Source: Neoscytalidium dimidiatum (Eukaryota; Ascomycota; Dothideomycetes; Botryosphaeriales; Botryosphaeriaceae). Taken from it: a stretch of 64,000 nt of DNA. The translations under genes were made by a program, and so were the position numbers. How positions within the stretch are numbered: the stretch's first letter is position 1; every line of letters begins with the position of its first letter. A model generated the notes under the pieces. That model had not been told where the DNA came from. It saw nothing but the letters and a program-made list of their open reading frames with translations, and did no database searches. The DNA is taken from contig CM074701.1 in NCBI GenBank assembly GCA_037367355.1, positions 868,001 to 932,000 on the forward strand, read 5' to 3'. Shown in pieces: positions 23,170 to 35,000 of this stretch.

Positions 23170-26100
23170 CTGATTAATTTAGTCTGTGGTTTTACGTATA
23201 TGTAAAACATACTTCAAGCAGTGACTCGGGCGCATTGGAGCTGAATTTCTTCAATCTGCGGCAAGGAGCTACACCCTGCTTTCGAACTGGAATACTGAGG
23301 TGGCCTCATTTTAGAAGCTTCTCCTTTCACTAAATACTGAACTGATAGTCTAACGTCTATGCCGGAACCGTACAGGTGGCACACGGAAGCTTAAAGTAGC
23401 CAAAAGCTTCGTCACTGACGAGGTTCACGTAAGCATCTTGGTAGCGAGATAAGAAATCCGTCTAGACATGGCGTAGAGAGCTTTGGAAGATTCCGGGGCA
23501 AACCTCAATGCTCAATGCATCACCTCTAGGTGAGTCTCGCACGCAATCTTATTGAAGTGACATGGGCTGCACATTTGGCCACCGTCCGTAGTTCTCAGCC
23601 CCGTGAGATGGTCAGAACAAAAGCAATGACACCCACACCGAGGAACACTTACCGCGTGGCGACTAGAAAGGCAAGAGTTTCCGACGATGTGCACTGAAAA
23701 TTAAATGTTGGTTCGAAGCCACCGACTTCTCCTACACAAAATGGCGAGGCGACTTTGCAAAACAAGAGAATTACAAAGAGCTACGTTGCCTTACTTGTAC
23801 TGCTCATGAGAATTCCGGGTCGGAATGTGAATCCACAGCATGAATATCAGCCCGAGATGACGTGAACGAGGTCAAGCTCTCCCACCAACGTACCAAGGAA
23901 ACCAACAATTCAGACAACCCGCATCGATAACGTCACGACATCGGCGGGACGGACCGCAACCGCGAATCAGGTACGACATCGCCAAAGGCCATGCCATGAA
24001 GCCCAAAGGTTTACCGGGTATCCCGCAGAGACGTCCTCGGAAAGGGAAGTTGATGGTCCGATCCCTGGTCGCCTTACAGACATCCGATGTGAGCTCGAGT
24101 CTGATCCAACACGAAGCTTCGTGGATCCTGCATGTCTGGATGGGTGAAGATGGCACGGTGCTGGCGTGATGAACTCCACTTTTGCCAGCAATTCGCATCA
24201 TGGATGGTGCAGTCCGGTTGTGAAGGGGAGTCAATCTGACATTGGACAAGGATATTATGGGGTTTGTGATGCGTATACCGCTCTCATACTGCACTTTCAC
24301 CGGGCATACCGGTTTCCCGGACTTCAGGCGTACTTGACGTGATGGCTGTGGTAAATTGAATTTTGTGACCGATTGTTGTTTTCCTTGCTTGGGATCGCAG
24401 GGATCTTGTTATCTTGTCTGATGCCAAGAATCGAGGGGGTCTCTCATTTGTAGAAGTCAAGATAGTTTGCCCAACCTATAGGTTTGGAAGATCGATTATT
24501 TGGCTTAATGACCGGGAAAGTTTGGGATAGAAGGGAGGAAGTCAATATCATTACTTCTATTGGTTTTTGGCTTCCAAATGGTTGATTGCATTGCGAAGAT
24601 TACTTTGCCCTCATACCTCAAAAACAGGAGTTATAACCGACATCCATGTGTTGACTTACCATCAATCAAGGCAGTGGTCGGGATCGAATTTGAAGGTACT
24701 GCCATATTTTGGAGATCGCAATGGCGTAGCGCTCGCCGAACCAGAACCTCGGAAAGTCTTTCCTGCGAGTGCGGGTAGTTTCTGTTCGGCTGGGTCAGGG
24801 TCTAGCCGGTAGCTTTTAGCGATGCCCGGCAGCAGCTCTCCACACGTTGATCATGTACCCTGGCTCATACGAAAAGCTTTGACGACAGTTCATCTCCATG
24901 CACGAGAAATTGCAACAGTTCTTGCAGGTTTAGCAGTGTCGTAAGCCCTGAATTCTGAGACAGTCCGTTCGGGTGCACACGCCGACTGTAAACGTGAACA
25001 AGAAACGGGGGCTTCTGAAAATCGGATCATTATGTTGAAGGCGCCATGGATGCTGCTAGCTGTGACCTTGTACGAATTGCAGATCCCTTTCCCGCACTGT
25101 TTGCCTGCTTGCCTACAGTCTCAACGGTGCAACTACTAGCGTACGTGATTTCGGGCCTTGTGTGGAAGATGACTGAATTTGATAAGGGGCAAAATGATTA
25201 TCGGCGGATGCCTACCAATCATCAGAAGTGATCCTAAGCCTTCCGCGGACGGCTCCTGCGCGGATCAGCGTTCAACGGTTTGAGAACCTAGTTGGCGGTG
25301 CTTTTCTCTCGTGAGGCGTCACCGATGCGTCGGGCGGCGTAACGGGGCACACAATCCTTCTGGATTTTGCAGCTGCAAGAGGAGCTTTCCAAGGCCCTGG
25401 TGTGGCATATGATAGGCCAGAGAGAGAAAAGTGGATTCTCAGAGCGCGCGGCGTTAGAGGTTGATCAGAGGTATTCAGCACCGTTGCCGCTCCTTGGTCA
25501 ATAGCAAGGCCAAAGCTAAACCACGAAGGGAATGAAGCGGTGACACCTTGCAGGAGGCACAGTTTCAAACAGTGCCGTGTGGCCGTTGAGCAAGTCTTTG
25601 GTCGACTGCAGTTCACGTGTGCTGTAGGAGGTGTGAAGGGTCTGTGCCGCGCCGTGGAGCTGGGTACAGCATGCAGGAGTAGAAGGTCCGTTGCCCGTCC
25701 TGCAGCAGTGCCTGGGTTGGTGCAGCGAGCCAGACGAAAGTCCACCTGGTCCAACCGCCTATGCCGCCGACTCAACCCCAGGCCCCGCCGCCCCGCCGCC
25801 CCGCTCCCTGACTGAGTCCCTTCTGAACAGAACACTAGCTTCGGGAGAAGCCGCTATGCCGGCTCAAAGATCAAGGAGCGTGTGCTTACACCGCTCCGAG
25901 GCGAGCGGGAAGGCAAGGCATTGAAAGAATTGGCCACACGGATCCCTGCTAGGAAAGACCTCCGAGGGTTGCTCAACACTGGCTGCCCATTTTATTTCTG
26001 TTTCTGGCAGTGGGTACGCATTGTCCTCGCCGAACCCTGTCCAGGAATGAGACACGGATGCCGGTCTCTCGCCTGGAAGCTGCAAAGTGCTGGTCTGGCT

Positions 26101-27076
26101 CGTGGGGCTGCGGTCGAGGGGTGTCGTCCAATCAAGGAGACGGCCAGGCCCGTGGCGAGTGGAGCGCACCGTTGAAGAAGCGGGAGAGCGGCAGGCTCTA
26201 ACGCAGCGTGAACGGTAGGACCACGCCTCGGACGTGGGGGAAGACGCAGGGCGCGGGCGCGGAATCGGGAAGAGCGTTGGCTTGTGGATCACGCGCAGCG
26301 CAGAGGCGTCTAACCAAAGCAATGTGCAGCGCACGTTTGTACCAGCTCGGGGTGATAGACAGGCCTTCCTGCCACAAACGGGGATCAGACAGGCAGCGAA
26401 AGGCCATGCCCGCGGGATCCAGACCTGACAAGCACGCTGGTATGCATGCCGCCGTACGCCGGGAGGGGTCTGATTGTGGTTGGCATCCCGTCCGCGGATG
26501 TGCGCCGAAATGCGAGGTAATGCCCGGTCTCGTGGAACTGCTGGACCCCGGATGACGCCGCGGGCTTCGCAAAGATTGGAAAATCAAGGGTGCCAACAGT
26601 CGCAGCTGGTCGCATTGACGGTTTTGCGCGGATTCGCAAGCGGTGAACGGGGCGAAATGGGGTGATGGAGTTGGTGATGGACGTATGGGAGGTCTCTGAT
26701 CTCGAGGTCCTTGGGCGAGGGTCGTGGAGATCGGGATTTGTGAGGCTTAAGAACAGAGACTGGAGCGACAAGGGTCTGGACAGACCCCTGCGAATCGAGA
26801 TTGGTCTGCGCTCTGAGCTCTGCTCTGCTGGGAACTGCGACCTGCTCGCACGCCAGGGCCGGCTGGCCGGCCAATGGGACGCGGGACTGACCTGGAGACT
26901 TCCGGACAATGTGGGCGGCCGGATGATGCGAGCCGGCATGGGCAAGGCATGAGCCAGGAATGACGCAGTGCTGGTGAAGATCAGGTACGTGAAGGCGGCG
27001 AAGCCGTTGGCGAAAAATCATGGCCGCCGCGCACGCCAGACCCTTTGCGCGACCCGTGGCCGCGGCCCGCGCATTA

Positions 27077-27110
27077 CCAGCACCAGCACCAGCACCAGCA
27101 CCAGAACCAG
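27077..27110. repeat. (CCAGCA)n microsatellite
   Basis: Five near-perfect hexamer copies, the last with CCAGAA in place of CCAGCA, in GC-rich non-coding DNA. Confidence 0.8.
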
Positions 27111-27363
27111 CGAGGATAGACGCTGTCAATAAACCTGACGGCGCTGTTTTTTCCGGGTCTGTTGCCGAGCGCAGCCGACACCAGGCACCCGGACTCACCC
27201 ACACCTGATGGCCGACGCTCTGAACGGTGTTGTTGGTGGTGGTGGTGGCCGGTGAGCCAGCGCGTAACTGGCGACAGACGACGGACGACTGGCGGCTGGG
27301 CCCAGACGCGTCTGCCACGGGCACGCGTGGGCAGCTAGCTTGCCGCTGAGGTACAACACCTCT

Positions 27364-27405
27364 CACCCACACCCACACCCACACCCACACCCACTCCCAC
27401 TCCCA
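27364..27405. repeat. (CCCACA)n / (CCCACT)n microsatellite
   Basis: About five CCCACA units followed by two CCCACT units. It lies about 970 bases upstream of the PAS gene. Confidence 0.85.
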
Positions 27406-28277
27406 GGCCGGGGCCGCTGTCAGCTCTGTCAGGGCAAGGGCTGGGCTGGACTGACTGCACTGGACTGGCACGTGTCAAGGGCATCGCGGGATCGGCACTG
27501 GGCGAAGCGGGCAAGGCAGCCTTGTCTCGCTTCACGCTGCACACCGCGACACCTCTTCAGCTGCATGCAGGTCTGTCGCGCAGGCTCAGGCCCCGGGGCT
27601 CACGTCCACGCCTGCGCCTGCGTCTGAGTACTGTTCCCGCACCGGCGCCGGCTGCTGCAACGTGCGGCCCTGCACTCGACAGCAGCGCTCCGGTTACGCG
27701 GGACCCTGGGCGGCGGAAATGGCTGCGATGGTGCGGCAACCTAGCTTGTGTCTCTGATGTTTGTCCCGATGACGCTCTTCTGCGCCTTCTTTCCCCGCTG
27801 AAAATATAGTCGCGCCAACGCCCAAGCCAGCTCCAGCTCCATCATCTCTTCTTTCCCGCCTCACCGCCCGCCCGCAGCTAGCCTGACGCTAGCGGCACTC
27901 GCTCGCAGCTGCCGTATCTCGACTCTGAACCGCGCCGTGCTTGCCGCTCCAGACACCACCTGCGCCAAACGCCTCAACCCAGCCCCGCAAGCCCACACTG
28001 CTCTGCGCCCTGCGTCCAAGCTCCTCCCTGCCCATTGACTTCTCCACACCTGCCCTCTGCTGCCACCTTGTCCTGCCCGCCCTCCGGCGTTTGCTATTTA
28101 TTCCCTACCTGCCCAGCTTCGCGCACCAACTCGGCTTCCCTCCTCACTGCTGTCCTGCTTGAGGAGCCCGCCAGACCCCAGTCAGACTCCGAATCACCCA
28201 GACCTTCTCAGGTCCTTAGACTGCTTTTAGGCAGTGTCCCATTGATTCGGAGGGAGTGACTGTCCACCATCTGCAAC

Positions 28278-28309
28278 CTGCCACCTGCCACCTGCCACCT
28301 GCCACCTAC
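28278..28309. repeat. (CTGCCAC)n tandem repeat in the PAS-gene leader
   Basis: Four copies of a 7-bp unit about 70 bases before the start codon at 28376, so probably transcribed as part of the leader. Confidence 0.8.
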
Positions 28310-28375
28310 CACCGGCCAGACCTACCGCCAATCAGCTCTCGCAAACCTAGACCATTGTCATAAGCCCCCGCAACC

Positions 28376-30014
28376 ATGGAGACCACCTTCATCACCATTC
28401 ACGGTGAGCGCTGCACCCGCTCTCTACTCTGGACGAGACGCTGACCCACGCCTTATACAGACCTCACCCGCGAGGCCCGCATTCTCTACTCCTCTGATTC
28501 GATCGTTGATATTCTCGGCCATACTCCCGACGAGGTTGTCGGCAAGTCCTGCTGGGACTTCTTCCATCCGGACGAAATTCCCTTTGCGAAGGACTTCCAC
28601 AGTCGCGGCGTCAAGCTCGACAAAGCCGCTGTTCTGGCCTACTGCCAGATCAGGAATCGCGACGGTGACTGGGTCGGCTGCGAGTGCTGTTTCTCGGTCG
28701 TCTACGATGTCATGGTCTGCTGTACCAGCATTTACCGCCGGGGAATGACGAGCCAGAGTAAGAGATGCTTCTTCTCGTACCATACGCTCTATACTGACAA
28801 CCGCTGCAGAGCGCGCGGTGGAGGCGCCCATCGTTCGCAAGCTGTTCTCCTCTTCCCCCAAGGACCCGAGATACCATATGCTGTCGCACCTGTCAGCCAA
28901 GTTCAACCTTGGCCCCAAGCAACAGACCCACGAACCGCGCGCCGCTCTTTTCCTGAACCGTTTCACGCGCACCTTGACCATCATGTACGCTACCAGCGGC
29001 ATTGAGCAGGTCATTGGCATTTCCTCCGAGGAGATGAAGGGCAAGAGCTTCTACTACTGTATCCAGGAGAACTGCTTGGAAGACGCTGTCAGGGTGCTGG
29101 AAACAGCCAAGGGCAACGACTCCATTGCTTACCTCCGATTCCACTTCCGCGACCCCCGCGTGCGTCCCAACCGTGGGACCCCGAGCGCATCTGAGGACGA
29201 GGCCACGGATGAGACCATGACCGATGTGACCGAGGATGAAGACGAAGGTGGAGTCGATGTCGAAGAGGGTGACGCGAGAACGCCTCCAGCTCTCGTCACA
29301 AACGCATCTACCAGCACCTCAGGCATGGACACTGATAATCCCAGTACCTCCAACGATGAGGCACGCACCTCCTCTAACGAGAGCGACGCTCGCAGAGCTG
29401 GTGATGTACCAATCCATTCGTCTGCTTCGTCGCAGGCGCCTACCTCTCCCTCAACGACCAACGGTCATGAGGACTACATTGAGCTTGAGGCTGTCGTCTC
29501 CTGCACTTCTGATGGGCTCGTCGTCTGCCTTCGGCGTGCACGTCCCCTAATGCCACCCTCGGCACAGCCCCAGCGTCCGGACCAACCCGCCTACGCTCAC
29601 GGCATTTTTGCTGCACCTTGGGCTCCCGAGCCTGTCTTCTTGCCTCCTTTGCCGAACGTGTACGCCAACGCTGCGCGTATGGGTCTCATGGCCCCTCCTC
29701 AACAGCCAATCGCTGCTGGTGGACCTGGTGGAGTAGCCCAGCATGGCGGACCCATCCCCAACGACTTCATGCAAAGTATCCGTGATGTCGCCGTTTTCGC
29801 GTGGGCGCTCACGGGTATCAACGGCAGTCTTGCTGACTACTCGCGCGGAAAGCCTATGGGCGAGTCTCAGCCGCCGGATGGCTTCCCTATTTGGAACCCT
29901 GGCAACGGTGATTCTGTCAGAGCTGGCAGCGGAAGCAGTGGCAGCTCCATGAGCGGTATCGCCAAGGATCCATTTGGCGATCCTGGACTCGATGGAAGGC
30001 GCTTTGGTGCTTAG
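28376..30014 (+). CDS. Protein with two PAS domains (white-collar-2/ARNT-like), no DNA-binding domain seen
   Basis: Three exons (28376-28403, 28461-28757, 28810-30014) give 509 residues. PAS 1 covers about residues 5-108: ILYSSDSIVDILGHTPDEVVGKSCWDFFHPDEIPFAK, then a C-terminal sheet with RNRDGDWVGCECCFSVV. PAS 2 covers about 125-205: FTRTLTIMYATSGIEQVIGISSEEMKGKSFYYCIQENCLEDA followed by DSIAYLRFHFRDPR. An acidic Ser/Thr stretch (about 210-300) leads to EDYIELEAVVSCTSDGLVVCLRRARP and a Pro/Gly-rich tail. The LOV flavin-binding motif (GRNCRFLQ) is absent, and no GATA zinc finger or bHLH is present, so I read it as a PAS partner or sensor protein rather than a photoreceptor or a DNA binder. 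The introns lie in phases 1 and 1 with GTGAGC and GTAAGA donors. The start ATG follows a long C/T-rich leader. Confidence 0.8.
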
Positions 30015-33000
30015 TGTGGTGACGTTGCGTGCCACAAGATCCCCAGTATGTTTGTAAGAATGATAGCGGTTGTGGGAGGATACGAGTTGAGGAGTGAGTG
30101 GTGCAAAGCTAATGAGCTGACGAATATTTTCGCTACGGCCGGTAATGTACCGAAGATGTCGCTGACTAGGAAAGAGCCGGACCAAATCTTCATATTTCCT
30201 TTTTCATTTTATTCTTCCAACACTTCGTTTTTCCCTTTATATGAGTGAAGGGAGTTACTCTTACCAGCGTTTCAGCGGAAAACAAAAGGAAAAGCGAAAC
30301 ACATGTTCTAGGTTGCTATACCTTCGCCTTTTCACCCTTGGCAGAAAAGGACCAAACAGACTTTAGCCTCTTTCAGGGGGACTGACAATCGCGATTGATT
30401 TTACTCTGTTGCTCAAAGAAAGAGCGAATCCTTCTTTCCGTTGACAAATCTTTTTTCTTACATGTCCAAGGCCCCTGGTCTCGACCCACGTTGCCAGAAC
30501 AGTCTTCGCATCGGCGAAAGAAGTAATTTTACCAGCCCCTGGACAATAGCCAACCAGGGAAGTCCTTGCCAAGGTCGATGACCTTTTGACCAACGACACG
30601 CGAGCGGGCATCCTCAGTCAGCATGGCCATTACGCTGACGAGAGGGAGAGACATACGGAGAGAAGAGGAAGCCGCGTTTCCGACGGTAGGTTGGTGGGCG
30701 GGCTTTTTTCTTTTCTTTTTTTTTTTATTCAATTATCTTCAGGCACGAATGTGACGCGTGTGCGAAACAGGTATCTACCCTTTCCTATCCGACTCTGCCT
30801 TTTCCTCTTTTCGCTTACTCTTGAGTCTTCGATCGGCTGGCGTTGAAGCTGGAAAATGCCATACCTTGACATTACGTCTCCTCTTTACACTCCGCTCTTC
30901 CTTTTTTTTTTTTTTTTTCAATTTTCCCCTCTATCTCTTCATTTTGTTGAGGAGAAATGTCGAGTGGCACGAGAGACGACGCACCTGCTCTCTGGTGCTG
31001 ATCAGCAGGCTTGGCTGCCTACAGCTACCCGCGCTTCCGCGATGATTTGAGAGGCGGGGTGCCCGGAGAGAAGAGGGGGGGGATGGAGAGCCATGGCGGA
31101 TTGTGGCTGCCTCTCTGTGTTTGTGCGTGCGTGCGTGCATCCGTGCGGGCTGGCGCAATGGCGGACATGCGGGCGCCGATGGGAGCTGGTTCGGACGGGA
31201 CGGGGGGGGGGGAAAGGTGAGGCTTGACCGCTAACCGGGTCCGCGGAGAGCGCACGGGGTTGGCTGTGCTTATGTGCGCCCTTGGCGCCCTCCCCTCCCC
31301 TCCCCTCCCATTTGTGTACTCTGTGTTATGCGTGTGGTTGGCGGGCTGATTCCCGGGGCAAGGGCAGGTGCATCGGTATGACAGAAGCAGCGAAGGGAGA
31401 GGGGTTGCGTGGAAGGGGAAGGAGGGATGGGGGAAAATTAGGAGGTCAGGGTCTGAGACTGGGGCGTGGGATTGAACGCATGGAGGGAGGCGGAGGTTTG
31501 GGAACGATGGTTGGCTCGTGGCGTGGCGGGTCGTTCGGGCTCGCTTGCGACATGGGAGTAGAAGGAGGAGGAGGAGGAGGAGGAGGAGGAGGAGGAGGAG
31601 GGAGCTGTGCGATGCTTTGTGGGGTTTTTTTTTTTTTTTGCTTTTTCGCCTTCTCTCTTTCTCTTTGGTGTTTGAAGAATCGGGAAAAGAGAGAGAGAGA
31701 GGAAGGAGTGCGAGAAATAGTGGGGACGGGTCTGTGTGTGCGCGAGCGTCTATATCCATTCACTGATCGATTCGCCCTGGTCACGCAGCAGGCATCATGC
31801 ATCCTGGAGCAAGAAGAGCAGAGTAGAGAAACCCGAACCTCCGGTGGGAGGTGAAACTACTGGACACCTGCATTTTTCTGCGTCCCCCTTCGTCTTGAGG
31901 GATGCGTGAGAGGCGTCCTCTGTTTCAGACGGATGCTGGTGGTGGCAGTCGTCGTGCTGCCAGTTCTTATGCTACACGGTAACGGTTAACGGCATCGCGC
32001 AAGTAGCAGAGGATAAATCATTTCCCCCGGAATTGATTGATGCCGATCGGGGACAAGGGGCTGTGCGTTGCAGTGCGTCCAGCACAGCAAGCACAGCATG
32101 GGGCATCGATGTGCAGGCGTCGGAGTAGGAGCGGGTCGCCGGCGATCCTTTTCATTCCTTACTCTTTTCTTTTTGGCCGTGGTGGCGAAGAGCAGGGGCG
32201 TAGCAAAAGGAGACAGGGTGCAAGTGAAGAAGTACCAGGGTGAGTGGGAAGCGAGCAGGCAACCGGTGTGGATGAGGCATGAGAGAAGAGGCAAAACTTA
32301 TGAGGCAAATCAGACAGCCCGTGTGCTTACCGCCATCCGCCTTTTTCGTTGGTGTGCTTACCGAGTGGTGGAGTCGGGTACGCGGGTGCGGAAGTACCCC
32401 TCTTTTTTCCACGGCAACGTCCATCAACACCACACTGATGGTGGCATACGACCACAGATTGCTCTCTGTACGGAAAAGGAAGAGAATGCAAGCAGAGCGA
32501 TGCAGTGGTTATCTTCTCGCGTCAATGGCTCACTAGTTTTCAGCCAGCCTCCCTTTCCTTTAAACATGCTTGTGTTTGCTGAACCTTTAAGATGAAGCAC
32601 TTCTATTGGTGGACCATCAACTCTAGGTTATGCATTAAAACAAACATGCGCCACTCCAACCGAATGATGCCCGCGCTTTCTGACTCCTATACAAGCCTTC
32701 TCCCTCCATCACTAATTCGTTTCCCGAGATTCCCTTCAATGTGGGAGTAATTGCGTAGATGGCGGTCGGGAGCGCCCGCCCCACGTCGCTGACGGTTGAT
32801 CCCGAACGTTCTGGGCCCATCCACGTATACCAATCGCTGACCACAAAACGGCCGACAGCGGCGGAGATCTTCATTCGCCTCACGTATGTAACTGATAGCA
32901 GGTTGATCGCAACAGTCAACCATTCCCGATGACGACAACAACAACAGGCTGTATTCCAAACCCTTCCACCCCGACGGTTGTGGGTCGTGAGTTGCACAGG

Positions 33001-35000
33001 AAAGCGCGTCGGTCGGAAAGTGCTGCCTAGAGGTGAAAGACGTCGGAAATTTTATCTGGAAGACTTGTATAGCTGTCGTGCTACTTCAAGATGTCTGTCT
33101 CGTCGAGAATGGATTTGCTGCAGTGGCTTTGGGGCTTAGGTGCCACTGCGCGGGATGTGGGAGAATATGGCTGACATGGAAGCAATCCTATTTTAGCGGT
33201 CTCTGGGCGCGCTTGCATGCATCGCAATCCTTCTGCCGGATTTCCTATTTCGAAGGTTTCCTGTTTTGGATCTGCTGTGGGTTACGGGCCTGGGAGCTGG
33301 CTGTTGAACCTGCGGACCGGTGAGTCCTTCGCACAATCCTGCAGTCTGCGGAATTAGGCCTTGTAAACAGAGACATTGATGATAACCCGCGTGGGATTCG
33401 CCGCGCGTAGTACGGCCCAACCGTTACAACCGTTACCTGAATATGGGCGGGGAAATTGAAACGGTCGGTAGCGCCCCGTTTGGTGGGAACGGAAAGAGGA
33501 AATGGCAAGGAGGACTATGGTAGCACGAAGAATAAAACTGGTCGACCGGCGAGGGCAAGATGGGTAAGCCGATATGTTGGTACGTGCTTTTGGACGTCCA
33601 AGGAGGTACCAAGGTCATGTACAAAAGCACGGTTCGGGCAACCCGAAGAGAGAAGAGAACGGGAGAAATGAATCGCACGATCTGTCTTACACGGCGACAG
33701 TACGGAAGAGAGAGGTTGGTAGAAGGAGGAGATGCGTCAAAAATTACTGGCTTTGAAGCAGCGAGAAGACTTTGGCTTGCATAAGACGTCTTGAGGGATC
33801 AAGGTACGTCTGGAGGAAGCAGACCATTTCAGCGACGCCACAGACACACGACCGCAACGCAAAGATTCTCGAAACGAGAAATAACTTCCCTTGCGCCCAC
33901 CTTTTGCAGCTGTGGCACAACACAAGAGTGAAATGCGGGCAATCGACGATCAACCTCCAACCAGACGTTACACAACGGCCCCCGAGCCGCGAGCGAATGG
34001 GAAGAAGAGAGGCATTTCCGGCAAGCGCGTTCGTGGCACTGTGGCCTCATCAGTATGGGACATTGTTGAAAGCTGCGGCTGCAAATATCGGAGTAAGCTC
34101 CGGAAATCCAGCGTTCAGCAGCGTGGCAAGGTCGACTTGCTTTTCGGAAATCATCCCGCGAAGAGGTTCTTGTGAAGAAAAGGATTGGTGATATCTCGTC
34201 ACCGACAAGTATCTTCTCTCCGATGGCTGATGACGCAGGGCAGAGTAATCAGTGATCAAAGGATGGACTGGCACGACGTGGGAAGAGATGCACGGCTCCG
34301 ATTATTCCGTCGATGAGAAGCAACATCAGCGGACACGTCCTCTTCGGAAGACAACAAAGAGCCTGGGCAATCGGCGATAAGATTGAGGCTCAGCCCGGTC
34401 CCGGCAGCCGCTGACGTTCTCCAAGCGGCCGAGAACACGATTGTCCGAGAGGTACCATAGAGCCAAGACCGCGAGACTTGCCCAAGTTGACGGACAAGAT
34501 CTTTCTCTGGTGTGCTCTGTAGCCGCGGCCCTGGCTGCTGCAGGAGTTTGACGGGGCGCAGAGGCGATGAGGCACAGAAAAAGAAACGTGAAAAAGAGAC
34601 AGCTCGCATCCATTCGCGTGGTTGATGATCGCCTGCAGTAGCCCAAAAATGGAAGTCCGCGCCGACGCTGAAGGCGAGCTGATGTGAACTCAGCTATGTA
34701 TGGAACGCCGCTGTGGCGAACATCACAATGCCCCTCACGTGCATGACTCTGAATTCGTGGTCGGATGAGGATGCCACTCGTATTTTTCCGCAAGCCTCCT
34801 TCTCGGCTAGTAGTCGTGAATTGCTTGCTTGTTCGATCTACGGCCCTGACAAGTTCTGCTTCATCTGCGGTTCCAAACTTGCTCCTTAGCTGCAGGCTTT
34901 ACGGCTGAGAACGCTTCCTGTTTCCGATCGGCCCCACCCACTTTCGCTGAGCTATTAGTCAAACCACAAAGGTTTAGCTCCAGTAAGCATGTATTCTCTT
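30015..35000. other. 5-kb gene desert with strand-skewed simple sequence
   Basis: No family-like frame on either strand. T runs lie at 30714-30727 and 30902-30918. From about 31040 to 31740 the plus strand is strongly G/A-rich, with G runs (31202-31211), GTGC repeats near 31121-31137, a GGA repeat (31564-31601) and a T run (31626-31640). From 32600 to 35000 the composition is ordinary, but I still see no gene. Confidence 0.5.
31564..31601 (+). repeat. (GGA)n microsatellite
   Basis: About 12 GGA units in a purine-rich segment without a gene. Confidence 0.85.

Larger units (their letters stand above)
23170..28375. other. Long gene-poor stretch and leader of the PAS gene
   Basis: From 23170 to about 25200 I see no gene. 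From 25250 on the DNA is GC-rich, with many overlapping long but non-family-like frames on both strands. Simple repeats cluster at 27077-27110, 27364-27405 and 28278-28309. From about 27780 to 28375 the plus strand is C/T-rich, which fits a long promoter and leader for the PAS-domain gene. Confidence 0.5.

Noticed and set aside
26584..27471. 295-codon minus-strand frame
   Set aside because: Runs through two microsatellites and reads as repetitive WVWVWV/GAGAGA; not protein-like.
31025..31759. Long frames on both strands of the purine-rich segment
   Set aside because: Compositional artefact of low-complexity DNA.
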